DNA of 64,000 nt from Collinsella aerofaciens (GCF_963360655.1 NZ_OY725712.1:558001-622000); one strand, 5' to 3'. Shown: positions 25,038 through 34,307, counted from the first letter of the stretch. Notes: generated by a model from the letters alone, not told the origin. Translations and numbers: made by a program.

Positions 25038-26558
25038 CTAGCTCTGGCGGTAATGGTCAAAGAAGTCGGCGAGGTCTTCGAGCGACTCTTTGAGCACTTC
25101 CATGCGCGGCAGGTACACGATGCGGAAGTGATCGGGCTCGGCCCAGTTAAAGCCGCCGCCGCGCGTGATCAGAATCTTCTTCTCGTGCAGCAGGTCGAGG
25201 GCAAACTGCTCGTCATCGGTGATGTTGAACTTCTTAACATCCATCTTGGGGAAGATGTAGAACGCCGCACGCGGCTTAACCACCGAGATGCCGTCAATCT
25301 TGCTGAGTGCCTCATACACAAAGTTGCGCTGCTCGTAGACACGGCCGCCGGGACGGATGTAGTCGTTAACGGACTGATGGCCACCGAGTGCCGTCTGAAC
25401 GATCGACTGAGCCGGCACGTTGGAGCACAGGCGCATGTTGGAGAGCATGTTGATGCCCATGATGAAGTCGCTCATGCAGCGCTGGTTGCCCGAAAGCACC
25501 ATCCAGCCTATACGATAGCCCGCAATCATGTGCGACTTGGAAAGGCCACTAAAGGTAACGCAGGGCAGGTCGGGGGCGAGCGAGGCAATCGAGACGTGCT
25601 CGTAGCCGTCCATGCACAGGCGGTCGTAGATCTCATCGGCAAAAATCATCAGCTGATGCCTGCGTGCAACCTCGACGATGCCCTCGAGCACCTCGCGCGG
25701 ATAGACGGAACCCGTGGGGTTGTTGGGGTTGATGATGACGAGGGCTTTGGTCGCGCTCGTGATCTTGGACTCCATATCCTCCAGGTCGGGATACCAATCC
25801 GCCTGCTCATCGCACAGATAGTGCACGGGATGACCACCGGCAAGTGTTGCGCACGCCGTCCAGAGCGGATAGTCGGGGCTGGGGATCAGAATCTCGTCGC
25901 CATTGTCGAGCAGCGCGTTCATCGAAAGCTGAATGAGCTCGGACACGCCGTTGCCTGTGTAGATATGCTCCATCTGAACGTTGGGCAGACCCTTGATCTG
26001 CGAATACTGCATAATCGCCTTGCGCGCGGAGAACAGGCCGCGCGAGTTGGAATAGCCTTCGCAGTCGGGCAGCTGCTGGCGCATGTCCTTGATAACCTCG
26101 TCGGGCGTGCGGAAACCGAAGGGCGCCGGGTTGCCGATATTGAGCTTGAGGATGCGCTCGCCTTCGTCCTCCATACGGGCAGCCTCGTCGACGACGGGGC
26201 CGCGCACGTCATACAGAACGTTCTCGAGTTTGGTGGATTTGGAAAAAGTACGCATGGTGGTGCTCCTTGGAATTTGAGCTGAGGGATGGGGTTCGGGCTT
26301 GGAAACGTTGCGGGACGATGATGCCTCGCCCTGATCGGCGTCACCGGCGAGCAGCCAGGTAACATCGACCTCCAAGATGCGGGCGAGCAGCTCTGCCACG
26401 TCGCGCCGCGGAATCGTCTTGCCGCTCACATATTGGCTCATCTGACTCTTGCCGAGTTTTTTGCCGAGCATCTCCGATGCGCGGATTACGTCCGACTGGC
26501 GAACGTCGCGATCGGACATAGCCTGTCGCAGGCGATTACTAAACGTCTCTTGGGCCAC
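25038..26558 (-). CDS. XRE-type DNA-binding domain fused to AlaA-like aminotransferase
   Basis: 506 residues from a GTG at 26558, chosen for AAGGAGG five bases upstream. Residues about 5-75 form a Cro/C1 helix-turn-helix (MLGKKLGKSQMSQYVSGKTI); a polar linker follows; residues about 105-506 form a fold-type I aminotransferase with NPNNPTG (277-283), DEIYD (308-312) and the PLP lysine Lys341 in SGLSKSHMIAG. AlaA-type enzymes transfer amino groups between alanine/glutamate and their keto acids. An internal ATG at 26255 has its own AAGGAG and would give a stand-alone 405-residue enzyme. A palindromic operator upstream suggests autoregulation. Confidence 0.88.
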   Translation of the reverse strand: MAQETFSNRLRQAMSDRDVRQSDVIRASEMLGKKLGKSQMSQYVSGKTIPRRDVAELLARILEVDVTWLLAGDADQGEASSSRNVSKPEPHPSAQIPRSTTMRTFSKSTKLENVLYDVRGPVVDEAARMEDEGERILKLNIGNPAPFGFRTPDEVIKDMRQQLPDCEGYSNSRGLFSARKAIMQYSQIKGLPNVQMEHIYTGNGVSELIQLSMNALLDNGDEILIPSPDYPLWTACATLAGGHPVHYLCDEQADWYPDLEDMESKITSATKALVIINPNNPTGSVYPREVLEGIVEVARRHQLMIFADEIYDRLCMDGYEHVSIASLAPDLPCVTFSGLSKSHMIAGYRIGWMVLSGNQRCMSDFIMGINMLSNMRLCSNVPAQSIVQTALGGHQSVNDYIRPGGRVYEQRNFVYEALSKIDGISVVKPRAAFYIFPKMDVKKFNITDDEQFALDLLHEKKILITRGGGFNWAEPDHFRIVYLPRMEVLKESLEDLADFFDHYRQS

Positions 26559-26579
26559 AGGAACCTCCTTGCTGGCAAA

Positions 26580-26661
26580 GTTCAATTTATAGAACACGAA
26601 TTGAACCAAGGTTCAATTTAGCAAGCAGTATAGCGCCGTACCTCATTCGAAAGTTCAATTT
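26580..26661. promoter_or_regulatory. Operator array upstream of the XRE-aminotransferase gene
   Basis: A perfect palindrome AATTGAACC-AA-GGTTCAATT at 26599-26618, plus two further half-sites GTTCAATTT at 26580-26588 and 26653-26661. The palindrome lies about 40 bases upstream of the GTG start and fits a dimeric XRE repressor. Confidence 0.65.
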
Positions 26662-26720
26662 CATAAGAAAACGTACCGAACTTCGAGATTTGCCCAAAGC
26701 GGACAATGACGTGCACGCGT

Positions 26721-27578
26721 TTAGAGGTATTCAAGGAATCGAGCGGCGGCAAGCGAAACGTCGGCCGTGCGATATATCGCATTGATCTGCCGATGGGGAT
26801 GCCCCTCGAGCGGACGCACGGCAACATCGAACTGACAGCGGCGCAAGATGAGCGCAGGAAGAACGCTCACGCCCAGGCCATCCTCCACCATAGCCATAAT
26901 CGCATAGTCATCCCAGGTCGACAGCTTGGAGCGCACCGTCAGCCCCGCCCGACGAAACAGCGGCGTAATCTCATCATCGGTGCCGCGTTCCAGCAGAATA
27001 AACTGCTCGTTGGCCAAATCGGCAAGAGAGACGACCTCTTCAGTGGCAAGCAAAGAGTCTGCCGGCACTACCGCCATCAACTCGTCGCGCACCAAAGACC
27101 GCGACGTCATGCCATTTTCTCGGGGCTCATGCGGGATAAAGCCCAGATCGCAGCGGCCCTCTGCCACCCATTGTTCAATCTCTGAATAGTCGCCCATCAG
27201 CAGCTCGTAATCAATGTCTGGATAATCGGCACGAAAACGAGCAATCACCGGCGGCAGCACGTGGGTCGCCACGCTCGAAAACGTACCGATGCAGATTTTG
27301 CCGCGCATGAGCCCACGCATCTCATCCACGCGTCGCTGCAAGCGAACGAATTCCTCGCAGAGCGCCTCGACAGCCGGCATGACCTGTCGCCCGTCAGCAG
27401 AAAGAGCCACGCCCTCGCGACTGCGGTCGAGCACCTTAAAGCCCCAATCGGCCTCAAGATCGGCCACCATACGGCTCACGCCCGATTGCGAATAGCTCAG
27501 GCGCTCGGCGGCGCGCGTAAAGCTTCCGGCGCGCACTGTCTCGAGCAGCACCTGCATCTTTTGAATATTCGTTTCCAC
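26721..27578 (-). CDS. LysR-family transcriptional regulator
   Basis: 285 residues from a GTG at 27578 (GGAGG seven bases upstream; the ATG seven codons earlier lacks a site). The N-terminal winged helix reads MQVLLETVRAGSFTRAAERL then SYSQSGVSRMVADLE, followed by the periplasmic-binding-like effector domain. It is divergent from the EamA transporter gene with about 120 bases between them, so it most likely controls that gene. Effector unknown. It resembles the LysR at 62306-63172, which also faces an EamA transporter. Confidence 0.88.
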   Translation of the reverse strand: METNIQKMQVLLETVRAGSFTRAAERLSYSQSGVSRMVADLEADWGFKVLDRSREGVALSADGRQVMPAVEALCEEFVRLQRRVDEMRGLMRGKICIGTFSSVATHVLPPVIARFRADYPDIDYELLMGDYSEIEQWVAEGRCDLGFIPHEPRENGMTSRSLVRDELMAVVPADSLLATEEVVSLADLANEQFILLERGTDDEITPLFRRAGLTVRSKLSTWDDYAIMAMVEDGLGVSVLPALILRRCQFDVAVRPLEGHPHRQINAIYRTADVSLAAARFLEYL

Positions 27579-27696
27579 GGCAGTCCTCCATCCTTGCATG
27601 AGCTTTTGTCATGTCAGCCATGCATTATATTCGCTTTTCTTCTAAAGCCAGTTCACCCATAGTGAAGTTGCTCGGATATAGAGGGGATGTCAGCGC

Positions 27697-28608
27697 ATGA
27701 ACAACGGTCTGTTTACGTACTTAGCAGCATTGCTATTGTTTGGCTCCAACGGCATCATCGCCGCTGCCATCGCACTGCCGAGCTCCGATATCGTGCTACT
27801 ACGCACGTTTTTGGGCGCACTCTCGCTTGTCACCATCCTCGCCATCACCCAACGCCATAAGTTGCAGGCGCCATCTCGCCCCCGCGAAGCCGCAGCCCTC
27901 CTCCTCTCGGGAGCCGCGCTGGGCGCCAGCTGGATTTTTCTGTTCCGCGCCTACCAGACGATCGGCGTCGGCGTATCCTCGCTGCTGTACTACTGCGGCC
28001 CCATCATTGTCATGGCGCTCTCCCCGCTCATCTTTGGCGAAAAGCTGACCGGAGGCAAAATCGCCAGCTTTATCGCCGTTGCTTGCGGTGCTTTTCTCAT
28101 TGCAGCGCAAGGTCTAGGCGGCAATATGCCCATTGCGGGTATCGCCTGCGGCATCGCCTCGGCATTTTGCTATGCGCTGATGGTCATCGCTAGCAAGGGT
28201 GCGCCACACATCGAAGGCCTCGAGAACTCCACGCTCCAGGTGAGCGCCGCCTTTGTGACCGCACTGGTCCTCACGCTCATCACGCAGGGCGCTCCCTCGT
28301 TCCTGTCCGCCGGCGTCGCCGCCAGTATTGATTGGCACGCCGTCGCTATGCTCGGCGTCGTCAACACCGGCATTGGTTGCCTGCTCTACTTTAGCGCCGT
28401 CGCCAAGCTGCCCGTCCAGACCGTCGCCGTCGTCGGCTACCTCGAGCCGCTTTCGGCGGTCGTGTTCTCGGCCGCCCTTTTGGGTGAAGCCATAACACCG
28501 GTCCGCCTGCTGGGCGCCGCGCTTATCATCGGCGGCGCGATTTTTTGCGAACTCGCCGGCAAACGCGCAAACGCCAAGGCTGGCATCGCCCAGACAGTAC
28601 GTGCTTAA
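27697..28608 (+). CDS. EamA/DMT-family transporter
   Basis: 303 residues with about ten hydrophobic helices in two EamA repeats (roughly 5-140 and 150-290), ending in a basic tail. Typical features: RTFLGA at the end of helix 2 and GYLEPLSAVVFSAALLGE in the second repeat. DMT exporters move amino acids or metabolites across the inner membrane; the substrate here is unknown. GAGGGG lies upstream. Divergent from the LysR gene. Confidence 0.85.
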   Translation: MNNGLFTYLAALLLFGSNGIIAAAIALPSSDIVLLRTFLGALSLVTILAITQRHKLQAPSRPREAAALLLSGAALGASWIFLFRAYQTIGVGVSSLLYYCGPIIVMALSPLIFGEKLTGGKIASFIAVACGAFLIAAQGLGGNMPIAGIACGIASAFCYALMVIASKGAPHIEGLENSTLQVSAAFVTALVLTLITQGAPSFLSAGVAASIDWHAVAMLGVVNTGIGCLLYFSAVAKLPVQTVAVVGYLEPLSAVVFSAALLGEAITPVRLLGAALIIGGAIFCELAGKRANAKAGIAQTVRA

Positions 28609-28643
28609 AAAGCCCCTGCTTTGAAATGCTACCTGCGTAGATA

Positions 28644-28667
28644 AATAATCCCCAGCTGAGGATTATT
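28644..28667 (+). terminator. Possible terminator after the EamA gene
   Basis: Eight-base stem AATAATCC (28644-28651 with 28660-28667), eight-base loop, weak T content afterwards. Confidence 0.4.
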
Positions 28668-28724
28668 GTCTAAAATAACCCGATGTGCCAAACTGCTCTT
28701 GTATGTATAAAGACGGCATAAAGA

Positions 28725-28745
28725 TTATCTGTCCTAGACAGATAA
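28725..28745. promoter_or_regulatory. Perfect palindrome in the kup leader
   Basis: TTATCTGTC-CTA-GACAGATAA, nine-base perfect arms, 22 bases before the chosen kup start. It may be an operator or a leader hairpin. Confidence 0.5.
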
Positions 28746-28767
28746 CCGGATGTCAAAGGGAGTCCAC

Positions 28768-30999
28768 GTGGCACACAACAAACTGGAGGCAAGCCCCCAA
28801 GACCAGCGTGGTCAAGGCGGGCACGGAGCCATCCCCCTCTCCGCTGGCATGCTGCTCGTAACGCTCGGCGTCGTCTATGGCGACATCGGCACGAGCCCCA
28901 TGTACACCATGAAATCAATCGTCGCCAACAACGGCGGCATCGGTACCGTCAGCGAAGACATGATCTTGGGAGCGCTTTCGCTTGTCATCTGGACCATGAC
29001 GCTCGTGACCACGGTCAAGTACGTGGTTATCGCCATGAAGGCCGATAACCACAACGAGGGCGGCATCTTCGCCCTGTTTAGCTTGGTGCGCAAAGTGGCG
29101 CCGTGGCTGATCCTTCCCGCCATGATCGGCGGCGCGGCGCTGCTCGCCGACGGCATCCTCACCCCCGCCGTCACGGTTACCACGGCCATCGAGGGCTTGC
29201 GCACTATCGAGTGGGGCCACGCGCTTTTGGGTGACGGCCAGACCAACGTAATCATCATCACCATCATCATTATCTGCGGCCTGTTTGCCATGCAGCGCGC
29301 CGGTACCTCGTCGATCGGCAAGCTGTTCGGCCCGCTCATGACGCTGTGGTTCCTGTTCCTGGCAGGCGCCGGCCTGTTCAACATGCTCGGCAACCTGTCC
29401 ATCTTGCGTGCGCTCAACCCCATCCGCGGCATCATGTTCCTGTTCTCGCCCATCAACCACTCGGGCATTATGGTGCTCGGCTTTGTCTTTCTGTCGACGA
29501 CCGGCGCCGAGGCCCTCTACTCGGACATGGGCCACGTTGGCAAGGCAAACATCTATGCATCCTGGCCGTTTGTTAAGGCGGCCCTTATCCTCAACTACCT
29601 GGGTCAGGGCGCTTGGCTGCTCGCCAATAACTCCAACCCCCAGATGCTCGCGATGGATATCGTCAACCCGTTCTACATGATGCTTCCCGAGCCCCTGCGC
29701 CCCTTTGCCATCGTGCTTTCGGCCGTAGCGGCCATCATCGCCTCGCAGGCGCTCATCACCGGCTCGTTCTCGCTGGTATCCGAGGCAACGCGCCTCAACC
29801 TTATGCCGCACCTGCGCATCCACTACCCCAGCGACACCAAGGGCCAGCTCTATATTCCGCTCGTCAACAACATCATGTGGGTCGGCTGCATCTTCATCGT
29901 GCTGCTGTTCCAGAACTCCGAGCGCATGGAGAGCGCCTACGGCCTCGCCATCACCGTGACCATGCTCATGACCACGACGCTTTTGACGAGCTATATCGCC
30001 GGCATCCTCAAGCACAAACTGGGTGCCTGCGTCTTCGCACTGCTCTTTGGCGCCATTGAGCTGTGCTTCTTTGCCTCGTGCCTCACCATGTTCTTTGACG
30101 GCGGCTATGTCATGATCTTCTTGGCCGCGCTGCTGTTTGGCCTTATGTACGTGTGGCGCCGCGGCACCGCCATCGAGCGCACGCAGACCATCCTGCTGCC
30201 CGTCTCCAAGTACATTGACCAGCTCGACCGCCTGCGCAACGACGAGACCTATCCCGTGCTTGCCGACAACCTGGTGTTCCTCACCAACAGCCCCGACCCG
30301 CTCACGCTCGACCGCGATGTGCTCTATTCCATCTTGGATAAGCATCCCAAGCGCGCCAAGGCATACTGGTTCATCAACGTGTACGTTACCGATGAGCCCT
30401 ATACGCACGAGTATTCCGTCGAGACCTTTGGCACGGACTTCCTGTTCCGCGTGCGCCTGGACCTGGGCTTTAAGGTCAACCAGCGCATCAATGCCTACCT
30501 GCGCCAGATCGTTGGCGACCTGATGGCATCGGGTGAGCTGCCGCCGCAGCATCACACCTACTCCATCTACGAGACACGCGGCAACGTGGGCGACTTCCGT
30601 TTTTGCATGCTGCGCAAGATGCTCGCCCCCGAAACGGACATCAACCGCAACGACCACCGCGTGATGGCCATCAAGTACGCCGTCCGCCGCGCCTGCGGAA
30701 GCCCGGCACGCTGGTACGGTCTAGAGAACTCGGCCATCATCATCGAGTACGTGCCCCTCTTTGCCCGCATGCGCCCGGCAGTCAAACTCGTGCGCACCCA
30801 GGTGCCGCTCGAAGTTCAGATCGAGGAAGCCGAGGAAATGGAAGTCGACATCTTCTCGGACGACTTGGTCAACGGCAACGAGGCCGGTAGAAACATGAAC
30901 GTCGATCCCACCGAGCTGCTCGAGAGCGTCGCCGATACGCCCGAACAGCAACAGCTCGACGGCCTCGAGAGCGAACAACTCAACGACGTCAACTTCTAG
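28768..30999 (+). CDS. kup: Kup potassium uptake transporter
   Basis: 743 residues from a GTG at 28768 with AAGGGAG six bases upstream; the in-frame ATG at 28750 lacks a site. The N-terminus shows the family signature GVVYGDIGTSPMYT, followed by about 12 transmembrane helices and a long hydrophilic C-terminal domain (from about residue 480). Kup proteins import K+ with H+ across the inner membrane. Monocistronic with its own terminator. No c-di-AMP riboswitch could be recognised upstream; a perfect palindrome is there instead. Confidence 0.93.
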   Translation: MAHNKLEASPQDQRGQGGHGAIPLSAGMLLVTLGVVYGDIGTSPMYTMKSIVANNGGIGTVSEDMILGALSLVIWTMTLVTTVKYVVIAMKADNHNEGGIFALFSLVRKVAPWLILPAMIGGAALLADGILTPAVTVTTAIEGLRTIEWGHALLGDGQTNVIIITIIIICGLFAMQRAGTSSIGKLFGPLMTLWFLFLAGAGLFNMLGNLSILRALNPIRGIMFLFSPINHSGIMVLGFVFLSTTGAEALYSDMGHVGKANIYASWPFVKAALILNYLGQGAWLLANNSNPQMLAMDIVNPFYMMLPEPLRPFAIVLSAVAAIIASQALITGSFSLVSEATRLNLMPHLRIHYPSDTKGQLYIPLVNNIMWVGCIFIVLLFQNSERMESAYGLAITVTMLMTTTLLTSYIAGILKHKLGACVFALLFGAIELCFFASCLTMFFDGGYVMIFLAALLFGLMYVWRRGTAIERTQTILLPVSKYIDQLDRLRNDETYPVLADNLVFLTNSPDPLTLDRDVLYSILDKHPKRAKAYWFINVYVTDEPYTHEYSVETFGTDFLFRVRLDLGFKVNQRINAYLRQIVGDLMASGELPPQHHTYSIYETRGNVGDFRFCMLRKMLAPETDINRNDHRVMAIKYAVRRACGSPARWYGLENSAIIIEYVPLFARMRPAVKLVRTQVPLEVQIEEAEEMEVDIFSDDLVNGNEAGRNMNVDPTELLESVADTPEQQQLDGLESEQLNDVNF

Positions 31000-31019
31000 T
31001 GACGTCACAAATCAACGAC

Positions 31020-31058
31020 AGCGGCCCTGCACCTCACGAGAGACGCAGGGCCGCTTTG
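31020..31058. terminator. kup terminator
   Basis: Eleven-base perfect stem AGCGGCCCTGC (31020-31030 with 31045-31055) then TTT. It lies between the convergent kup and bile salt hydrolase genes. Confidence 0.85.
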
Positions 31059-31078
31059 CATTGCAGTAAAGCTAGCGG

Positions 31079-32044
31079 CTACGAACGGCGTGGCTCGGGA
31101 ACCACGAGCCTATCGGAGCTCGCGCCCTCGGCATCCATCAGGCTCACGTAGCGAATCGACGGATCCCCATACATCGCGTAGTAATAATTGCCCGTGCGCG
31201 CGCTAAAGCATCCGGTGTAGATAGTCTTCTCGAACTTGCCATCGCCCATCCTGGACGCTCCCTCGATCATCACCACGCCCTCGAGCGAGCGGAACATGCG
31301 AACGACGTTTTCGGTCTCGCTCTCCTTTTGTGGGTAATTGGCATTGAGGTACGCCGCCTTTACAAAACGGCTCGGCGAATAGCAATCGCCCGGAATGCCG
31401 CGCATGCCGGCACCGGCTCCATAGGGCTTAAGCTCGGCGCCACGCCATGTCGCCGTCTGCGGAAAATCGCTTGTGGCGGTGATATAGGTGCGGAGGTTTT
31501 CCATGTGCCACGGGAAGGTGGGCTGATTGGCGAGGGTGTCGACCGGATCGCCGTATACATGCAGGCCGTCAGCCATCATCTCGACCACGATGCTACGCTG
31601 GCTGTCGCCGATAATCCAATGGAGCAGCGACACGCCCAGCCCCTCTCCGGCAGATTTGGCGACAATCACCGTATCGCGCAGCGCAGCCTCGACCTCATCG
31701 ACCGTCGAGAACGTCGCTGCCACCCACAGGGGAAACTCATAGGCCGCGATATTGGTCTTGCCGTCGACAGGGTCCTCGGCATACTCGGCATAACCCGGGA
31801 AATTGAGACCCGCCACGGCAAGGCCTGCATCGTTGCCGCAATCGAAGAACATAGGGTAGTTCTTGTAATCGATGCACATACCGATCACCGCGTGTGCCGC
31901 TGTCGCGTCGTCGATAAACGAATACGGAATGTGAAACCCGCGCGGCATCACGCGAACCTGTTGGCCGTAGTCAAAGCTCCAGTCGAGATTGCGGCCCAGA
32001 TACATGTGGCCAGAATTATCGGTAAATCGAATACTCGTACACAT
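31079..32044 (-). CDS. Choloylglycine hydrolase family: probable bile salt hydrolase
   Basis: 321 residues from the ATG at 32044, fixed by AGGAGG and by the need for Cys2 to become the N-terminal nucleophile (MCTSIRF). The active-site set of bile salt hydrolases is visible: Cys2, Arg18, Asp21 (LGRNLDWSFDYG), Asn81 (GLNFPG), Asn in LANQPTFPWH and Arg in CYSPSRFVKAAY. It would cleave taurine or glycine from conjugated bile acids in the cytoplasm. Penicillin V acylase is the main alternative within this family; the gut-type setting favours the bile salt activity. Confidence 0.87.
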   Translation of the reverse strand: MCTSIRFTDNSGHMYLGRNLDWSFDYGQQVRVMPRGFHIPYSFIDDATAAHAVIGMCIDYKNYPMFFDCGNDAGLAVAGLNFPGYAEYAEDPVDGKTNIAAYEFPLWVAATFSTVDEVEAALRDTVIVAKSAGEGLGVSLLHWIIGDSQRSIVVEMMADGLHVYGDPVDTLANQPTFPWHMENLRTYITATSDFPQTATWRGAELKPYGAGAGMRGIPGDCYSPSRFVKAAYLNANYPQKESETENVVRMFRSLEGVVMIEGASRMGDGKFEKTIYTGCFSARTGNYYYAMYGDPSIRYVSLMDAEGASSDRLVVPEPRRS

Positions 32045-32111
32045 AGCGCCTCCTAGCTTTACGTTCTTGCTAATTTCATTGTCTCCAAACAAAAAGGCGC
32101 TAAACACAAAA

Positions 32112-32143
32112 GCCCGGACATGACAACAATGTCATGCCCGGGC
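32112..32143 (-). terminator. Terminator of the deformylase-like gene
   Basis: Fourteen-base arms (32112-32125 with 32130-32143) with one mismatch and an ACAA loop; on the minus strand followed by TTTTG. Confidence 0.8.
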
Positions 32144-32175
32144 CAAAAGAGACGAAGTGCGGTGCTTTGGTCCCC

Positions 32176-32595
32176 TTAGACCAACTTTCCAAGACAGTGG
32201 TCAATCATGTGTTGAATCATCTGCGCCTCGAAGCCCACAAAGTCCTGCTTGCGCTCGCGCATCTTGCCGTCGACGATCACGTCATAAGCGACCTTGCACT
32301 TGATATAGCGCGTGGACTTGGTGACCTCCTCGTGCGTCAGGCAGCTCTCCTCCATCTTGCTGGCACCCAGGCCAAACACCAGACGGGGGTTGTAGAGCAC
32401 GTGGGGCTCGCCGGCGTCGTCCAGGTAGACGCAGACCTTCTTGGTAACGCCAATCTGGTTAGCGGCAAGGCAGCCGGCATCGTCGAGCGACTTGATGGTA
32501 TCGATCAGGTCCTGTGCCACCGACTCGTCCTCGACGGTCGCAACCTCGCAACGCTGGGACAGAATAGCCTCGTCGTGGCAGAGCTCTTTAATCAT
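32176..32595 (-). CDS. Deformylase-like protein lacking the catalytic glutamate
   Basis: 139 residues from the ATG at 32595, which has GGAGG six bases upstream; the ATG four codons earlier overlaps that site. Motif 1 is CLAANQIG (42-49, glutamine kept), motif 2 is EESCLT with Cys85, and motif 3 reads HMIDH (129-133), so the metal ligands remain but the catalytic Glu of HExxH is Met130. It may bind metal and peptide without hydrolysis, or act by another mechanism. It is a paralog of 24552-24962. It sits alone between the bile salt hydrolase gene and the AzgA permease gene. Confidence 0.75.
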   Translation of the reverse strand: MIKELCHDEAILSQRCEVATVEDESVAQDLIDTIKSLDDAGCLAANQIGVTKKVCVYLDDAGEPHVLYNPRLVFGLGASKMEESCLTHEEVTKSTRYIKCKVAYDVIVDGKMRERKQDFVGFEAQMIQHMIDHCLGKLV

Positions 32596-32788
32596 ACGTT
32601 CCTCCATAGGGGTCGTTGTAACTGCTTAAGTATACGGTACCCACACATTTTCATGCGAAAAATACCGTCTGTCTGCTACAAAGCGCCGAACATCAACATG
32701 CGAGGAACATCAGCCTTTCAAAGGCGATATAGTAGTTGAGTTCGTGTCAATCGGCCTAAACTCGGGGCCGAGCAAGGAAAGGGTATGC

Positions 32789-34099
32789 ATGGACGAACTA
32801 TTTCACGTCAGCGAGCGCAAGTCCACAATCGGGACCGAACTCCGCGCTGGACTGACAACATTCCTGGCGATGGCCTACATCATCGCCGTCAACCCCGCGG
32901 TGCTCTCGGGCGCTGGCATCGATGCGGGAGCGCTCGCCTGCGCCACCTGCCTGGGCGCCGGCATCATGACCATCTGCATGGGCATCTTCGCCAACCGCCC
33001 GCTCGCCTGCGCGTCGGGCTTAGGCGTCAACGCGATGATCGCTGGAATCACCACCACCGTCTGCGGCGGTGACTGGCACGTGGCCATGAGCGTCATCTTC
33101 CTCGAGGGTATCGTCATCTTGCTGCTCGTGCTTTGTGGCCTGCGCGAGGCCATCATGGACGCCATCCCGGTTGTCCTGCGTCACGCCATCTCGGTGGGTC
33201 TGGGCCTGTTCATCGCCATGATTGGCCTGTGCGATGCCGGCATTATCACCGCTGGCGCCGGTACACTCGTCGGTCTGGGCGACATCACCTCCCCCACCTT
33301 CATCGTCGGCATCATCTCCATCCTGGTGACAGTCGCCCTCGCCTGCCGCAACGTCCCCGGCTCGCTGCTCATCGGCATCGTCGTCGCCGTCATCGCCGGT
33401 ATCCCCCTAGGTGTGACCCATGCTCCGACCGGTATCATCGCCCCGCTCGACTTCTCGAGCATCGGTGGCCCCATCGCCGACGCCGGCGGCGTGCCCGCCA
33501 TCGTCAAGGTCCTTACCGACCCCGCGCTCCTCGTCATCTCGTTCTCGCTGCTCATGAGTGACTTCTTCGACACCATGGGCACCGCGATGGCCGTGGCCAA
33601 GCAGGGCGAGTTCCTCACCGACGACGGCAACGTCGAGAATATCAAGGAGATCCTGATCGTCGACTCCGCCGCCGCTGCTGTGGGCGGTTTCATGGGTGTC
33701 TCCTCCATCACCACCTTCGTCGAGTCCACTTCCGGCGCCGCCGACGGTGGCCGCACGGGCCTCACCTCCGTCACCACCGGCGTGCTGTTCATTCTCGCCG
33801 CGTTCTTCTCCCCCATCGTCACCATCGTTTCCAGCGCCGCCACCTGCGGTGCTCTGGTCTACGTCGGCTACCTCATGATGAGCGAGGCCTCCGAGATCGA
33901 CTGGTCCGACGTGTCGCAGGGTTTCCCGGCGTTCATGATTGTCGCCGGCGTGCCCTTCACCTACTCCATCTCTGCCGGCATTGGCCTAGGCTTTATCGCC
34001 TACGTGATCGTCGCGCTCTTTAAGGGCGAGGCCTCCAAGATCAAGCCGCTCATGTGGATCGCAGCTCTCGCCTTCCTCGTCTACTTCTTCGTAGCGTAA
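32789..34099 (+). CDS. AzgA-type NCS2 purine permease
   Basis: 436 residues from the ATG at 32789 (AAGGAAAGG upstream). Opening HVSERKSTIGTELRAGLTTF then LAMAYIIAVNP, GLGVNAMIAG and the DFFDTMGTAM motif are diagnostic of the AzgA/PbuG group, inner-membrane H+ symporters for hypoxanthine, guanine or adenine, with 12-14 helices. No purine riboswitch was recognised upstream. The last 45 bases of the gene are repeated at 36106-36150, a scar of the tandem duplication that created the next two genes. Confidence 0.88.
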   Translation: MDELFHVSERKSTIGTELRAGLTTFLAMAYIIAVNPAVLSGAGIDAGALACATCLGAGIMTICMGIFANRPLACASGLGVNAMIAGITTTVCGGDWHVAMSVIFLEGIVILLLVLCGLREAIMDAIPVVLRHAISVGLGLFIAMIGLCDAGIITAGAGTLVGLGDITSPTFIVGIISILVTVALACRNVPGSLLIGIVVAVIAGIPLGVTHAPTGIIAPLDFSSIGGPIADAGGVPAIVKVLTDPALLVISFSLLMSDFFDTMGTAMAVAKQGEFLTDDGNVENIKEILIVDSAAAAVGGFMGVSSITTFVESTSGAADGGRTGLTSVTTGVLFILAAFFSPIVTIVSSAATCGALVYVGYLMMSEASEIDWSDVSQGFPAFMIVAGVPFTYSISAGIGLGFIAYVIVALFKGEASKIKPLMWIAALAFLVYFFVA

Positions 34100-34126
34100 C
34101 GGCATAGTCTGCTAAAACAGAACACC

Positions 34127-34167
34127 AAAGCGCGGAGTCGCATCGAGCGGCTCCGCGCTTTTCTTTT
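34127..34167 (+). terminator. azgA-type gene terminator
   Basis: Stem AAGCGCGGAG / CTCCGCGCTT around a short loop, followed by TTCTTTT. A second copy, created by the duplication, lies near 36178-36215. Confidence 0.8.
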
Positions 34168-34307
34168 AAAGCCAGGCAACGCACAGACGCGCGATGTTTT
34201 GCTTCCCAAGTTTTGGACATTTTGCCCTCCAAACGGCACTACCGCCGGCTACATCCTGCAGATATGCTGGGCTTAATCGCATAGGCCCTATGAGGATGGG
34301 AGTAACC

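Noticed and set aside
28610-28767. c-di-AMP (ydaO) riboswitch upstream of kup
   Set aside because: The interval is short and lacks recognisable aptamer blocks; only a simple palindrome and a terminator-like stem were seen.
28915-30657. 580-codon open frame antisense to kup
   Set aside because: Its composition (Gly/Val/His/Asp/Gln-rich without domains) is a frame shadow of the Kup coding sequence.
32608-32788. Purine riboswitch upstream of the AzgA-type permease gene
   Set aside because: The conserved loop sequences of the purine aptamer are absent.
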